Positions 38,022 through 47,064 are shown, numbered from the stretch's first letter. The stretch is DNA of 64,000 nucleotides from Peribacillus deserti (GCF_016909175.1 NZ_JAFBFI010000010.1:95738-159737); one strand, 5' to 3'. A program made the numbers and translations. Notes: generated by a model not told the origin, from the letters alone.

Positions 38022-38366
38022 TTAGCTGATTCTTTCGGTTGGCTGTCTTGATGTGATTGTGTCGTTTAGAGCGCTGTCTGCAAGGCTTTTTGAGTAGTCA
38101 TAGGCCTGATGGAATGAGGCGAAGGATTCTGAAACATAATATGGTTTATTATAAGTAAAGGAACCGTTTTCATTTGTTGGGAATATGAGTATATTCCAGT
38201 GGTAGTATTGGGATGAAGGCTCTTTGGGAAATCCCTGTAATGCAATAAGCCAATGAGTGGATGGTGAATCGCTGAGATCGTAATAGGAAGCTTTGTCTTT
38301 TTTACCCATGGGAAGAAGTGCTCTTTGATAAAATTCCCTGTATCCGTATCCAGGAAATAATGTCAT
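38022..38366 (-). CDS. Hypothetical protein, family not recognised
   Basis: A 114-residue soluble protein with many aromatic residues (MTLFPGYGYREFYQRAL, HWLIALQGFPKEPSSQYYHW). No signal peptide, membrane span or catalytic motif is visible. AAGGAG sits 8 nt before the ATG at 38366, which is preferred over a GTG nine bases upstream. It has its own terminator and stands alone between the repeat arrays and a transporter gene. Confidence 0.65.
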   Translation of the reverse strand: MTLFPGYGYREFYQRALLPMGKKDKASYYDLSDSPSTHWLIALQGFPKEPSSQYYHWNILIFPTNENGSFTYNKPYYVSESFASFHQAYDYSKSLADSALNDTITSRQPTERIS

Positions 38367-38448
38367 GGTATTCACTCCTTTCGATTTAATTTACTCTCAG
38401 TATATGTAGATTTGAAAATAAAGAGAATGAAAATTTGAAAAAATGTAA

Positions 38449-38489
38449 AAAAAGGACTAGCAGCCAATCATAGCCGCTAGTCCTTTTTC
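38449..38489. terminator. Terminator of fsr (bidirectional hairpin)
   Basis: AAAAAGGACTAGC / GCTAGTCCTTTTT arms around a 14-nt loop, directly after the fsr stop. Confidence 0.88.
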
Positions 38490-38491
38490 TA

Positions 38492-39721
38492 TTATATCTC
38501 TTTTTTCCATTCCTCGAGCTTGGAGTCAGTTGGAAGGAAAAGTCCTAGTAGTCCCAGCAGAGGAAGAAGGCCGACCATTTTGATGGTGAGCGGCAGTCCG
38601 GCAGCGTCTGCGAGCGATCCAAGTGCAACAGAACCGACTGCTCCCATTCCAAAAGCCAATCCTACTGTGAGTCCAGCCATTGTCCCGACTTTTCCCGGCA
38701 CTAATTCCTGTGCATATACGACCATCACGGAAAAGCTTGCCATTAAAATAAAGCCAATCAATAATAGCAGGACAAAGGCAAGTGGAGCCGGAACATAAGG
38801 AAGAAGAATGGTCAGCGGCATGCTGCCGATCAAGGACATCAGAATGACATTTCTTCTTCCGAACCGATCAGCCAATGGCCCGCCAAAAAAGGTTCCAAGT
38901 GCTCCTGCAGCTAAAAAGGCAAAAATATAAATCTGTGATTCTCTTATACTAAAGCTATATTGCTGTATTAAATAAAAAGCATAGAAATTCGTCATGCATG
39001 AGATATACCAGGAACGGGCAAAAATCAAGAATAGCAGAATGGCCAGCGCAATCCATATTTTCTTCGTTAAAGACTTAGTTACTGTGGAACCAGCCGTTTT
39101 TTTCTTTCTATTAATGGCCAGCTGGCTTGTATACCAGTTTGCTATATAGGCTAGCAGCAATACGGCTGTCAGGGCAACAGGGGCAAACCAAAGGCCGCCA
39201 ATCTGCCCGAGAGGTACCAGTATAAGAGCTGTGATAAGCGGGGCAAGTGCTTGTCCTGTATTTCCTCCCACCTGATAAATAGATTGAGCCAGGCCCCTTT
39301 TTGTTCCAGCAGCCATATAGGCTACTCTGGATCCTTCCGGGTGAAAGATAGCGGACCCAATACCAATAAGCATCACAGATAATATAACAAGAGTGTAACT
39401 CGGCACTAATGCAAGAAGAATGATACCGATCAGGGTACTTGTTAATCCGATAGGAAGTGCATAAGGCATGGGCTTTTTATCCGTATACCAGCCGACTACA
39501 GGCTGCATAATCGAAGAAACCATATTGAGAGCAAAAGCTATAATCCCCAGCTGGGTGTAGCTTAAAGACATGGATTTCTGCAGAATGGGGAACATAGCCG
39601 GTACAACTGCTTGCAAAGAATCATTTAACAAGTGGCATAGTCCAAGGATAATTAGAACTTTATAAATGGTTTGCGGCTGATTCGCTGATTGTTGTTTAAT
39701 ATTTGCTGCAACTGTGTTCAT
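38492..39721 (-). CDS. fsr: MFS efflux transporter, fosmidomycin-resistance (Fsr) type
   Basis: A 409-residue, 12-span major facilitator. Family features are LGLCHLLNDSLQAVVPAMFP in the first span, VGWYTDKKPMPYALPIG in the loop 2-3 region and GGPLADRFGRRNVILMSL in the second half. Relatives export fosmidomycin and similar compounds. Start 39721 is supported by AAGGAGA; a longer frame begins at 39751. It is divergent from mhqR, whose product could control it, since quinone or electrophile stress regulators often sit next to pumps. Confidence 0.83.
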   Translation of the reverse strand: MNTVAANIKQQSANQPQTIYKVLIILGLCHLLNDSLQAVVPAMFPILQKSMSLSYTQLGIIAFALNMVSSIMQPVVGWYTDKKPMPYALPIGLTSTLIGIILLALVPSYTLVILSVMLIGIGSAIFHPEGSRVAYMAAGTKRGLAQSIYQVGGNTGQALAPLITALILVPLGQIGGLWFAPVALTAVLLLAYIANWYTSQLAINRKKKTAGSTVTKSLTKKIWIALAILLFLIFARSWYISCMTNFYAFYLIQQYSFSIRESQIYIFAFLAAGALGTFFGGPLADRFGRRNVILMSLIGSMPLTILLPYVPAPLAFVLLLLIGFILMASFSVMVVYAQELVPGKVGTMAGLTVGLAFGMGAVGSVALGSLADAAGLPLTIKMVGLLPLLGLLGLFLPTDSKLEEWKKEI

Positions 39722-39911
39722 AACTGTCTCCTTATAAGCCGGCATGCGCATAATTGCGTATACAGCCTGGTTTCGAAAGCTATTTCTTGTTTCATACTAA
39801 TGACTGAGGATATAAAAAGTTAAGTAATTAGATGGATCAGTGTATTTATTATATCGAAATATACAAATGATGGATAATTTATTTGCTTACTATAAAAAAA
39901 CAAATGATAAT

Positions 39912-39940
39912 TTGACAAACAGAGACAATTTTTTTATAAT
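39912..39940 (+). promoter_or_regulatory. Consensus SigA promoter of mhqR
   Basis: TTGACA (39912-39917), 17-bp spacer, TATAAT (39935-39940): a perfect consensus promoter. Confidence 0.92.
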
Positions 39941-39943
39941 AAG

Positions 39944-39957
39944 TCTTGAATTCGAGA
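39944..39957. promoter_or_regulatory. MhqR-type operator overlapping the mhqR transcription start
   Basis: TCTTGAATTCGAGA is a near-perfect 14-bp palindrome resembling the known TCTCGAATTCGAGA-type MhqR box. It lies 3 bp after the -10 element, so bound repressor would block transcription initiation or escape. Autoregulation is inferred. Confidence 0.65.
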
Positions 39958-39995
39958 TAATTGAATTTTATTCTATTTTGAAGGCGGTGAAATGC

Positions 39996-40436
39996 ATGAG
40001 TAAAGAAAGCATTCAGCAATCGCTAAAAATGTTTATCGTATTATCAAGAGCGCATCGTGCTATAAATGATCATGTGAATAAATTTATTGCGGAGCAGGGG
40101 TTAAACCCGACTGAATTTGCAGTACTGGAGCTTCTATATCATAAGGGAGATCAGCCGCTCCAGCAAATCGGCGGAAAAATTCTGCTTGCAAGCGGAAGTA
40201 TTACTTATGTAGTAGATAAACTGGAACAAAAAAATTACCTCATACGGGTGGCATGCAAAAAAGACCGGCGTGTTACTTATGCTCAAATAACGGAAGAAGG
40301 AAAACGATTTATCGAATCCGTTTTTCCTGAACATGAGCAGGGAATTGATAAGTTAATGAGCATATTATCCGCGGAAGAGAAACAAACAGCCATAGATGTA
40401 TTGAAAAAGCTTGGAAAACATGCAGAAAATCATTAA
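39996..40436 (+). CDS. mhqR: MarR-family repressor, MhqR type
   Basis: A 146-residue MarR winged-HTH protein with TEFAVLELLYHKGDQPLQQI and LLASGSITYVVDKLEQKNYL as recognition and wing region, close to B. subtilis MhqR from memory. MhqR represses dioxygenases and reductases for quinone and catechol detoxification. The ATG at 39996 is placed by AAGGCGGTG; the frame could extend to 39840, but that would pass through the promoter and operator. The location between spo0E and the kinD-like gene agrees with B. subtilis order. Confidence 0.82.
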   Translation: MSKESIQQSLKMFIVLSRAHRAINDHVNKFIAEQGLNPTEFAVLELLYHKGDQPLQQIGGKILLASGSITYVVDKLEQKNYLIRVACKKDRRVTYAQITEEGKRFIESVFPEHEQGIDKLMSILSAEEKQTAIDVLKKLGKHAENH

Positions 40437-40448
40437 GAATAAATTGCG

Positions 40449-40479
40449 GCCTCATGACCATTCATGAGGCTGTTTTTTT
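40449..40479 (+). terminator. Terminator of mhqR
   Basis: GCCTCATGA / TCATGAGGC stem with TGTTTTTTT. Confidence 0.9.
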
Positions 40480-40614
40480 ATGTAAAAATAGCATGTTAGT
40501 GTGGATCGGCCGGAAGATTTTTCACTGCAATTTACTTTGGCCCTAAACTTAAAGAAGGGTTTATAAGGATCGGGGTAGAATAAGTAATTGATTATAGTGA
40601 AGGATGTGTTTTAG

Positions 40615-42309
40615 ATGAATTTTGAGCAATTTGAATACAAGCGCCCTGATATTAAGGAAGTTAAAGAAAAGCTTACGGCTGCAATCGACCGGTTTACAAA
40701 CGCTGCATCTGCAGATGAACAGAATGAAATCATGCAGCAGATTAATGAAATCCGCGGTGATGTGGATACGATGGTAAACATCTGCTATATCAGGCATACC
40801 GTGGATACAAACGATGAATTCTACAAAGCGGAGCAGGATTATCTAGATGAAATAGCTCCTGAACTTGAGGAATATGTATCACAATATTATAAAGCACTAA
40901 CCGGTTCACAGTTTAGAGATCAGCTGGAAGAAAAGTGGGGGAGTCAGCTTTTTGCTCTTGCCGATGCACAGCTTAAGACATTTTCCCCTGAAATCATTTC
41001 ATTATTGCAAAGGGAAAATAAGCTTGCCACTGAATATAAACAGCTGATGGCATCAGCAAAAATCATGTTTGAAGGTGAAGAAAGAACTCTTATTCAGCTG
41101 CAGCCATTTGCAGAATCCCAGGATCGAGACATGAGGAAAAAGGCAAACGAGGCAAGAAATAGTTTCATGTCAGAAAACGCAGAGAAGCTTGATGAAATCT
41201 TTGATAATCTTGTAAAAGTAAGGACAGAAATAGCTCATAAACTAGGATATAAAAATTTTGTGGAGCTGGGATACTACCGTATGGCCCGAACGGATTACAA
41301 TGCAGAAATGGTAGCTAAATTCCGTCAGCAGGTCAAGGATTATATCGTTCCTCTGGCTGTTAAATTGAGAGAGCGCCAGGAAAAAAGGATTGGAGTAGAC
41401 AAACTAAAGTTTTATGATGAAAGCTTTAAATTCCAATCAGGAAATGCTAATCCAAAAGGAAGCCCTGACTGGATTATCGAAAATGGCAGGAAAATGTACA
41501 GTGAATTATCGCAGGAGACTAATGAGTTCTTCAATATGATGATAGAAGACGGGTTAATGGACTTAGTTGCCAAGAAAGGGAAAGCCGGCGGCGGATATTG
41601 TACGTTTATCAAAAACTATAATGCGCCTTTTATTTTCTCCAACTTCACCGGTACTTCCGGTGATATCGATGTTCTGACTCACGAAGCCGGTCATGCATTT
41701 CAAGTGTACATGAGCAGAGATTTTAAAATCCCGGAATATACCTGGCCTACATATGAGGCGTGTGAAATCCATTCGATGAGTATGGAATTTTTAACATGGC
41801 CATGGATGGAACTTTTCTTCGAAGAAGACACAGAAAAGTACAAATACACTCATTTAAGTGAAGCTCTGCTGTTTTTACCTTATGGAGTAGGTGTAGATGA
41901 ATTCCAGCATTTTGTTTATGAGAATCCTGAAGCGACTCCTGAAGAAAGAAAAACAGCATGGAGAAACCTGGAGAAAAAATACCTTCCACACCGGGATTAT
42001 GATGGTATGGAGTTCCTGGAAAAAGGAGGTTTCTGGCAGCGCCAGGGCCATATTTATAGTACTCCCTTTTATTATATTGATTACACATTAGCACAAATTT
42101 GTGCGTTCCAATTCTGGAAGCGTTCCAGGGAAAACCAGAAAACGGCCTGGCAGGATTACCTGCATTTATGCAGGCAGGGAGGAAGCCAGTCGTTCCTGGG
42201 CCTTGTAGAAATGGCAAACCTGCAGTCCCCATTTGAGAATGGCACGGTAGAATCAGTAGCAGGAGTGATCTCAGCGTGGCTGGATTCAGTCGATGACAGC
42301 TCACTATAA
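40615..42309 (+). CDS. M3-family oligoendopeptidase (PepF-like)
   Basis: A 564-residue zinc metallopeptidase with the catalytic motif LTHEAGHAFQVYM (His356, Glu357, His360) and the third ligand region YEACEIHSMSMEFLTWPW. The N-terminal half is the helical M3 substrate channel. Such enzymes cut oligopeptides of roughly 5-15 residues in the cytoplasm. The RBS is modest (GAAGGATG). It stands alone with its own terminator. Confidence 0.9.
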   Translation: MNFEQFEYKRPDIKEVKEKLTAAIDRFTNAASADEQNEIMQQINEIRGDVDTMVNICYIRHTVDTNDEFYKAEQDYLDEIAPELEEYVSQYYKALTGSQFRDQLEEKWGSQLFALADAQLKTFSPEIISLLQRENKLATEYKQLMASAKIMFEGEERTLIQLQPFAESQDRDMRKKANEARNSFMSENAEKLDEIFDNLVKVRTEIAHKLGYKNFVELGYYRMARTDYNAEMVAKFRQQVKDYIVPLAVKLRERQEKRIGVDKLKFYDESFKFQSGNANPKGSPDWIIENGRKMYSELSQETNEFFNMMIEDGLMDLVAKKGKAGGGYCTFIKNYNAPFIFSNFTGTSGDIDVLTHEAGHAFQVYMSRDFKIPEYTWPTYEACEIHSMSMEFLTWPWMELFFEEDTEKYKYTHLSEALLFLPYGVGVDEFQHFVYENPEATPEERKTAWRNLEKKYLPHRDYDGMEFLEKGGFWQRQGHIYSTPFYYIDYTLAQICAFQFWKRSRENQKTAWQDYLHLCRQGGSQSFLGLVEMANLQSPFENGTVESVAGVISAWLDSVDDSSL

Positions 42310-42316
42310 AGCATGA

Positions 42317-42357
42317 ACACAAAGACCATAGAGGGCATCTATGGTCTTTGTATGTGT
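42317..42357 (+). terminator. Terminator of the oligoendopeptidase gene
   Basis: ACAAAGACCATAG / CTATGGTCTTTGT stem with few trailing Ts. Confidence 0.75.
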
Positions 42358-42429
42358 TTAGAAAAATAGAACGTACGGGATGGGATTCATAGGTTTTTTG
42401 AATCTTGGCGGTCATGTTTCCACGAGCTT

Positions 42430-42626
42430 AAGCAGAAGTTCAAAGACGTCCGCATAACATTCTAAAGTAATCACAAGTTTTGAATGATAAGCATAAAGTT
42501 GTGAACTTAAGCATGCAGCAGCGAAACATAAGCATAAACTTACAGAACTTAACCATAAAACTTCGAAACCGAAGCATAAAGTTTCAAAACTTAAGCATAA
42601 AATTCCGAAACATAAGCATAACTCTC
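42430..42626. repeat. Phased array 3: core AAGCATAAA every 21 bp
   Basis: Clear cores at 42489, 42509, 42530, 42551, 42572, 42593 and 42614 (steps 20, 21, 21, 21, 21, 21), preceded by degenerate ones at 42430, 42450 and 42469. A frame through it reads a seven-residue repeat (NLSIKFR, NISINLQ and similar), a consequence of the 21-bp period; there is no RBS. Confidence 0.88.
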
Positions 42627-42659
42627 CAGAAAGATATCTTAGGAATGAAAAGCAGTAAG

Positions 42660-42975
42660 ATTCATTCCTAAAAAAAAGAGTATGAGGTAAAAATGGATGG
42701 TGCGCTGGACCATTTAACTAATTTCATTCAAAAAACCTGCAGTTCTTCTTAAGTTTAACCTCAAAACGCAGGAAGAGTTGATAGAAAAGTAGAATCCTAG
42801 AACGCTCGGAATTTTGCTTATAATTATATAGTTGATCAAATTCGAATTTGGAAATTCCCCTTTTATCACGAAATCTCAATAAATTCAAACAGCCCTAATA
42901 AATGTCCAGAATCTCCCTATGAACAGAGTCTAAAAACCGAGCGCAAAAATCAATATTCAAAAAAATAAAATAAAT
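42660..42975. other. AT-rich intergenic stretch
   Basis: Between array 3 and the metNIQ promoter I see no gene. A TAGGAATGA / TCATTCCTA hairpin lies at about 42640-42670 but lacks a terminal T-run. Confidence 0.5.
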
Positions 42976-42978
42976 TGT

Positions 42979-43007
42979 TTGACTTTATTACACAACATCA
43001 TTAATAT
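42979..43007 (+). promoter_or_regulatory. Promoter of the metNIQ operon
   Basis: TTGACT (42979-42984), 17 bp, TAATAT (43002-43007), about 55 bp before the SAM aptamer. Confidence 0.75.
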
Positions 43008-43062
43008 TAAAACCAATCAATTCAAAACTTTACATCTTTTCAAAAAATGAATAGTGATTTTT

Positions 43063-43175
43063 TCTTATCCAGAGAGGTGGAGGGACTGGCCCTATGATAC
43101 CTCGGCAGCGGATTCTTATGAATACTGTGCCAATTCCAGCAGGCTTTTTGCCTGGGAGATAGGAAAGAGCGGATG
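43063..43175 (+). promoter_or_regulatory. SAM-I (S-box) riboswitch controlling metNIQ
   Basis: CTTATCCAGAGAGGTGGAGG, GACTGGCCCTATGATACC, TCGGCAGC, GTGCCAATTCC-AGCAG and GGGAGATAGGAAAGAG follow in S-box order. P3 is short compared with the two mtn leaders. Confidence 0.95.
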
Positions 43176-43195
43176 CTTATTATTTTGGCGTTTTC

Positions 43196-43233
43196 AAAAC
43201 CTCTTTCTGATTTCTTAGAAAGAGGTTTTTTTA
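43196..43233 (+). terminator. Riboswitch-controlled terminator of metNIQ
   Basis: AAAACCTCTTTCT / AGAAAGAGGTTTTT hairpin and T-run between aptamer and metN. Confidence 0.92.
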
Positions 43234-43267
43234 TAGCAAATTGAAGAGAAATTAGGGGGGTATAAAC

Positions 43268-44299
43268 TTGATTGTTTTAGAAAACATCCGAAAAATTTAT
43301 GGATCAGGCACCGAACAGGTTGAAGCTCTGAAAAGCATAACACTTAATGTAAAGAAGGGAGAAATATATGGTGTTGTAGGATTCAGCGGGGCAGGAAAAA
43401 GCTCTTTGATCCGCTGTGTTAATCTCCTGGAGAAGCCTGCCTCTGGCAAAGTGCTGATTAATGGGGTGGATATTCAAGCGTTAAAACCAAGCGAGCTTAG
43501 ACAGCAGCGCAAGAAGATAGGAATGATCTTTCAGCAATTTAATCTTCTTTCTTCAAAAACAGTCTTTGGAAATGTAGCGATGCCGCTAATGCTTGATAGA
43601 AGGCCCGGGGAGGAAATCAAGAAAAAGGTACACGAACTTTTAACGTTTGTCGGCCTTGAAGATAAAGCCGGCCACTATCCTGAACAGCTGTCTGGAGGCC
43701 AAAAACAGAGAGTAGGGATCGCAAGGGCTTTAGCGACGAATCCTTCTATTCTTTTATGTGATGAGGCGACTTCTGCACTTGATCCTGAAACAACTTCTTC
43801 AGTACTCGCTTTACTGAAAAAAATCCGGGCAGATTACGGAATTACGATATTAATGATTACTCATGAAATGAATGTAATCCGGGATATTTGCGATAGGGTG
43901 GCTGTTTTAGACGATGGGAGAATAGTGGAAGAAGAGTCCGTTTTAAACCTTTTTTCAAATCCTAAAACGGACATAGCTAAGAACTTTGTAAGAACCGTGC
44001 TAAATGATGAAATTCCAGTAAGCATACAGTCCTTAATCAATGAACAGAACCAATTTCACCGGATTTATAGAATTGTTTTTAAAGGGGAGGCAACAAGCCA
44101 GCCGCTTCTATCCACGATTGCGAAAAAATTCAGGGTGGACGTAAATGTGCTCCATGGAACAATTACAGAGCTTCAAGGTGTTCCTTTTGGAAACTTAGTT
44201 GTCGATTTTACCGGTACTGCTGAGGAAGTTGAGAGAGCTATATTTTATATCCATCAACAGCAGGTTTGGATCAAGGAGGTGCTTCCGAATGCCGTTTGA
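43268..44299 (+). CDS. metN: Methionine ABC transporter ATP-binding protein
   Basis: A 343-residue ATPase with Walker A GFSGAGKSS, Q-loop IFQQFNLL, signature LSGGQKQRV, Walker B ILLCDEATSALD and ITHEM, followed by the C-terminal NIL/C2 regulatory domain that binds methionine in MetN proteins. TTG start with AGGGGGG upstream. S-box control and the MetI/MetQ neighbours fix the substrate class as methionine or its derivatives. Confidence 0.94.
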   Translation: MIVLENIRKIYGSGTEQVEALKSITLNVKKGEIYGVVGFSGAGKSSLIRCVNLLEKPASGKVLINGVDIQALKPSELRQQRKKIGMIFQQFNLLSSKTVFGNVAMPLMLDRRPGEEIKKKVHELLTFVGLEDKAGHYPEQLSGGQKQRVGIARALATNPSILLCDEATSALDPETTSSVLALLKKIRADYGITILMITHEMNVIRDICDRVAVLDDGRIVEEESVLNLFSNPKTDIAKNFVRTVLNDEIPVSIQSLINEQNQFHRIYRIVFKGEATSQPLLSTIAKKFRVDVNVLHGTITELQGVPFGNLVVDFTGTAEEVERAIFYIHQQQVWIKEVLPNAV

Positions 44300-44951
44300 T
44301 TGGACAGCTTTTTGGCCACAGTTAGCAGAGGCCGCAAAACAGACAACATCAATGGTTTCTTTTTCACTATTGTTTTCTGCTCTTCTAGGTATCCCAATTG
44401 GAGTCATACTTGTAGTTACACGAGACGGCCATATCCTAGCAAACCGATTTGTTTTCACAGTTTTAAACTCTATCATTAATATACTGAGGTCTATTCCATT
44501 CATTATTCTGTTGGTAGCGATCATTCCATTTACACGGCTGGTGGTAGGAACTTCTATCGGAACAGCTGCAGCCATTGTCCCTTTGGTTGCTTATGCTGCT
44601 CCTTATATTGGAAGATTAATAGAAAACTCGCTGCTTGAAGTCGATAAGGGAGTGATAGAGGCAGCCCAGGCGATGGGGGCCACTCCTTGGCAGATAATAT
44701 GGCGATTTTTGATACCGGAAGCTTTGAGTTCTTTAGTTCTTGCCTTAACGATTGCAACCATTGGGTTAATTGGTGCATCGGCAATGGCTGGGGCCGTTGG
44801 CGGCGGCGGACTCGGTGATCTCGCGATTACATATGGATATCAGCAGTTTAAAACTGAAATTATGCTTGTAACCGTCGCCCTGTTAGTCCTTTTTGTTCAG
44901 GTGCTCCAAACATTCGGTAATATACTTTCTAAAAAAATCAGAAGGAGATAA
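44289..44951 (+). CDS. metI: Methionine ABC transporter permease
   Basis: A 220-residue permease with five spans, the EAA-type loop (EVDKGVIEAAQAMGATPWQI) and the MetI motif GGGGLGDLAITYGYQQF. AGGAGG precedes the ATG at 44289, inside the metN 3' end, so the genes overlap by 11 nt. Called metP in B. subtilis. Confidence 0.93.
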   Translation: MPFDWTAFWPQLAEAAKQTTSMVSFSLLFSALLGIPIGVILVVTRDGHILANRFVFTVLNSIINILRSIPFIILLVAIIPFTRLVVGTSIGTAAAIVPLVAYAAPYIGRLIENSLLEVDKGVIEAAQAMGATPWQIIWRFLIPEALSSLVLALTIATIGLIGASAMAGAVGGGGLGDLAITYGYQQFKTEIMLVTVALLVLFVQVLQTFGNILSKKIRRR

Positions 44952-44956
44952 TCATC

Positions 44957-45781
44957 ATGAAAAAATTACTGTTCATTGTATTTACTATTTTATTAGCTGC
45001 TCTTAGCGGATGCAGCTCCAACTCTTCAGGAAATGAATTTAAAACAGTTAAAGTGGGAATCAGCGGGTCTGATACACGAGTATGGGATTATATTAGTGAG
45101 AAGGCTGAAAAGGAAGGCATCAAGATAGAAATAGTTAAATTCTCTGACTATGTGCAGCCTAACATGGCTTTAGCGGAAGGAGAGATAGATGCGAACGCTT
45201 TTCAGACTGTTGCTTACTTTAATGCCTTTAAAAAGGATCATAAACTTGATTTGTCTGCAATCGGCACTACTGTATTAGCTCCTATGGGTGTGTTTTCCAA
45301 CAAAGTAAAAGATATAAGTGAAATTCAAAAGGGCGATGAAATTGCAGTTCCTAATGATGTGACTAACCTAGGGAGAGCCTTGCTCTTATTAGAAAAAGCA
45401 AACTTAATTAAGCTAAAAGCAGGCTTTGACGGGAAAGGGGGACTTGAGAATGTTACGGATTATAAAGGGCTCAAGATTACCCCTGTGGTAGCGGGACAGG
45501 CACCGCGTGCTCTGGATGATGTGGCTGCTTCCGTGATCAATAATGGAATTGCCGTAGATGCAGGACTAAATCCCAAGGAAGATGCAATTTTCAGAGAAGA
45601 TAAAACAGCGGTTCCCTATGTAAATATCATTGCCGCGCAGACTAAAAGAAAGAATGATAAAACACTGATCAAGTTGGTAGAAATTTATCAGAGTGAGGCA
45701 GTTACTAAGTTTATTCAAAAAACGTATAAAGGGGCCACGATCCCTACAATAATACCAGTCAAAGAGATTCAGAATCTCTAA
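44957..45781 (+). CDS. metQ: Methionine-binding lipoprotein MetQ
   Basis: A 274-residue NlpA-family binding protein. The signal peptide ends at a lipobox (LLAALSGCSSNS). Family blocks KFSDYVQPNMALAEGEIDAN, AFQTVAYFNAFK and VPNDVTNLGRALLLLEKANL are all present. It follows metI by 5 nt with AGAAGGAG as RBS. Confidence 0.94.
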   Translation: MKKLLFIVFTILLAALSGCSSNSSGNEFKTVKVGISGSDTRVWDYISEKAEKEGIKIEIVKFSDYVQPNMALAEGEIDANAFQTVAYFNAFKKDHKLDLSAIGTTVLAPMGVFSNKVKDISEIQKGDEIAVPNDVTNLGRALLLLEKANLIKLKAGFDGKGGLENVTDYKGLKITPVVAGQAPRALDDVAASVINNGIAVDAGLNPKEDAIFREDKTAVPYVNIIAAQTKRKNDKTLIKLVEIYQSEAVTKFIQKTYKGATIPTIIPVKEIQNL

Positions 45782-45797
45782 AAAGGAGTGCTTTCAG

Positions 45798-46994
45798 GTG
45801 TCATCACAAACAGAGGTATCATTAAGTAATATTATTACAGAATCTGTTGACCAGAATCAAAAAGTCTATTTAGAAACCAGCCATATAATCCATGCCAATC
45901 CAGAAATCGGGAACCAGGAATTTCTTGCATCACAAACCTTAGTGAATTTGCTCGAGAGAGAACAATTCATAATCGAAAGAAACATTGCTGGACACGAAAC
46001 CGGCTTTATTGCTAGAAAGAGTGCAGGAAAACCAGGCCCCGTTATTGGATTTTTGGCCGAATATGATGCTCTTCCTGGACTTGGCCATGCATGTGGACAT
46101 AATATTATCGGGACTGCGAGCACAGCTGCAGCAATAGCACTGAGTACGGTTCTTGAGAAAACGGGAGGCGAGGTTGTTGTTTTTGGTACTCCTGCTGAAG
46201 AAGGAGGACCAAATGGCAGTGCAAAAGCAAGCTTTGTTAAAAATGGTCTCTTTGAAGGTATCGATGCTGCGCTGATGATTCATCCGAGCGGAAAAACAGC
46301 ACCTACCAGTGAATCCTTGGCTGTAGACCCCCTGGATTTTCATTATTACGGTAAAACTGCTCATGCCGCTGCTTCTCCAGAAAAGGGTATTAATGCTTTA
46401 GATGCCGTTATAGGACTATTTACAGGAATAAATGCGTTGAGACAGCAGCTGACACCAGATGTGAGGATCCATGGCATTATAACGCATGGAGGCGAAGCTC
46501 CCAATATTATTCCGGGTTATGCTTCTGCCAGGTTCTTTATACGTGCAGCTACCCGCAGAGGGTGCGAAGAGGTCACAGAAAAGGTTAGAAGAATTGCTGA
46601 AGGCGCCGCTCTTGCCACGGGAGCAGAGTTAAAGATTGAGCAGTTTCAAAATGAGATTGATAATCTTATCGTTAATAAACCTTTTAATGAGCTTGTCATT
46701 GCTGAGCTTGAAGCACTTGGAGAAAAAGTGGACAGAGAAGGCAGAACAGGAATCGGTTCAACAGATGCAGGCAATGTGAGCCAGGTTATTCCCACTCTTC
46801 ATCCTTATATAAAAATAGGTGAAGATGACTTAATCGCTCATACTCATGAATTTAGGGAAGCGGCCATTTCAGCTCTCGGCGATAAGGCCTTGATAACGGG
46901 AGCGAAGGCACTGGCACTAACCGGCTGCCGGCTGCTGACAGATGCGCGGCTCCTTGCCGACATCAAAAAGGCGCACGCAGAAGCGCAAATATAA
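45798..46994 (+). CDS. M20-family amidohydrolase in the metNIQ operon
   Basis: A 398-residue metal-dependent amidohydrolase of the M20D / AbgB-like group: LAEYDALPGLGHACGHNIIG, TPAEEGGPNGSAKASFV, FHYYGKTAHAAASPEKGINA and IGSTDAGNVSQVIPTLHPY contain the metal ligands and dimerisation-domain histidine. GTG start with AAAAAGGAG upstream, 16 nt after metQ. Because it shares the S-box leader, I infer it frees methionine or another sulfur amino acid from an N-acyl or peptide form taken up by MetNIQ; the substrate is not visible in the sequence. Confidence 0.88.
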   Translation: MSSQTEVSLSNIITESVDQNQKVYLETSHIIHANPEIGNQEFLASQTLVNLLEREQFIIERNIAGHETGFIARKSAGKPGPVIGFLAEYDALPGLGHACGHNIIGTASTAAAIALSTVLEKTGGEVVVFGTPAEEGGPNGSAKASFVKNGLFEGIDAALMIHPSGKTAPTSESLAVDPLDFHYYGKTAHAAASPEKGINALDAVIGLFTGINALRQQLTPDVRIHGIITHGGEAPNIIPGYASARFFIRAATRRGCEEVTEKVRRIAEGAALATGAELKIEQFQNEIDNLIVNKPFNELVIAELEALGEKVDREGRTGIGSTDAGNVSQVIPTLHPYIKIGEDDLIAHTHEFREAAISALGDKALITGAKALALTGCRLLTDARLLADIKKAHAEAQI

Positions 46995-47007
46995 AAACAT
47001 AAATTAA

Positions 47008-47046
47008 GAGAGAGAGCAGGCTGAAATTCTGCTCTCTCTTTTTTTA
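47008..47046 (+). terminator. Terminator of the metNIQ operon
   Basis: AGAGAGAGCAG / CTGCTCTCTCT stem followed by TTTTTT. Confidence 0.9.
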
Positions 47047-47064
47047 TGTAAGCACGGGAACAGT

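Noticed and set aside
41747..42415. 222-codon antisense frame over the oligopeptidase gene
   Set aside because: Shadow frame; the plus-strand gene has intact catalytic motifs and its terminator lies inside the antisense frame.
42480..42671. 63-codon plus-strand frame with heptapeptide repeats
   Set aside because: TTG start without RBS; the repeat follows from the 21-bp DNA period and the first step (20 bp) breaks the pattern.
46993..47063. Transfer or ribosomal RNA genes anywhere in the window
   Set aside because: No cloverleaf-like sequences or rRNA signatures were noticed on reading; hairpins such as this one are ordinary terminators.
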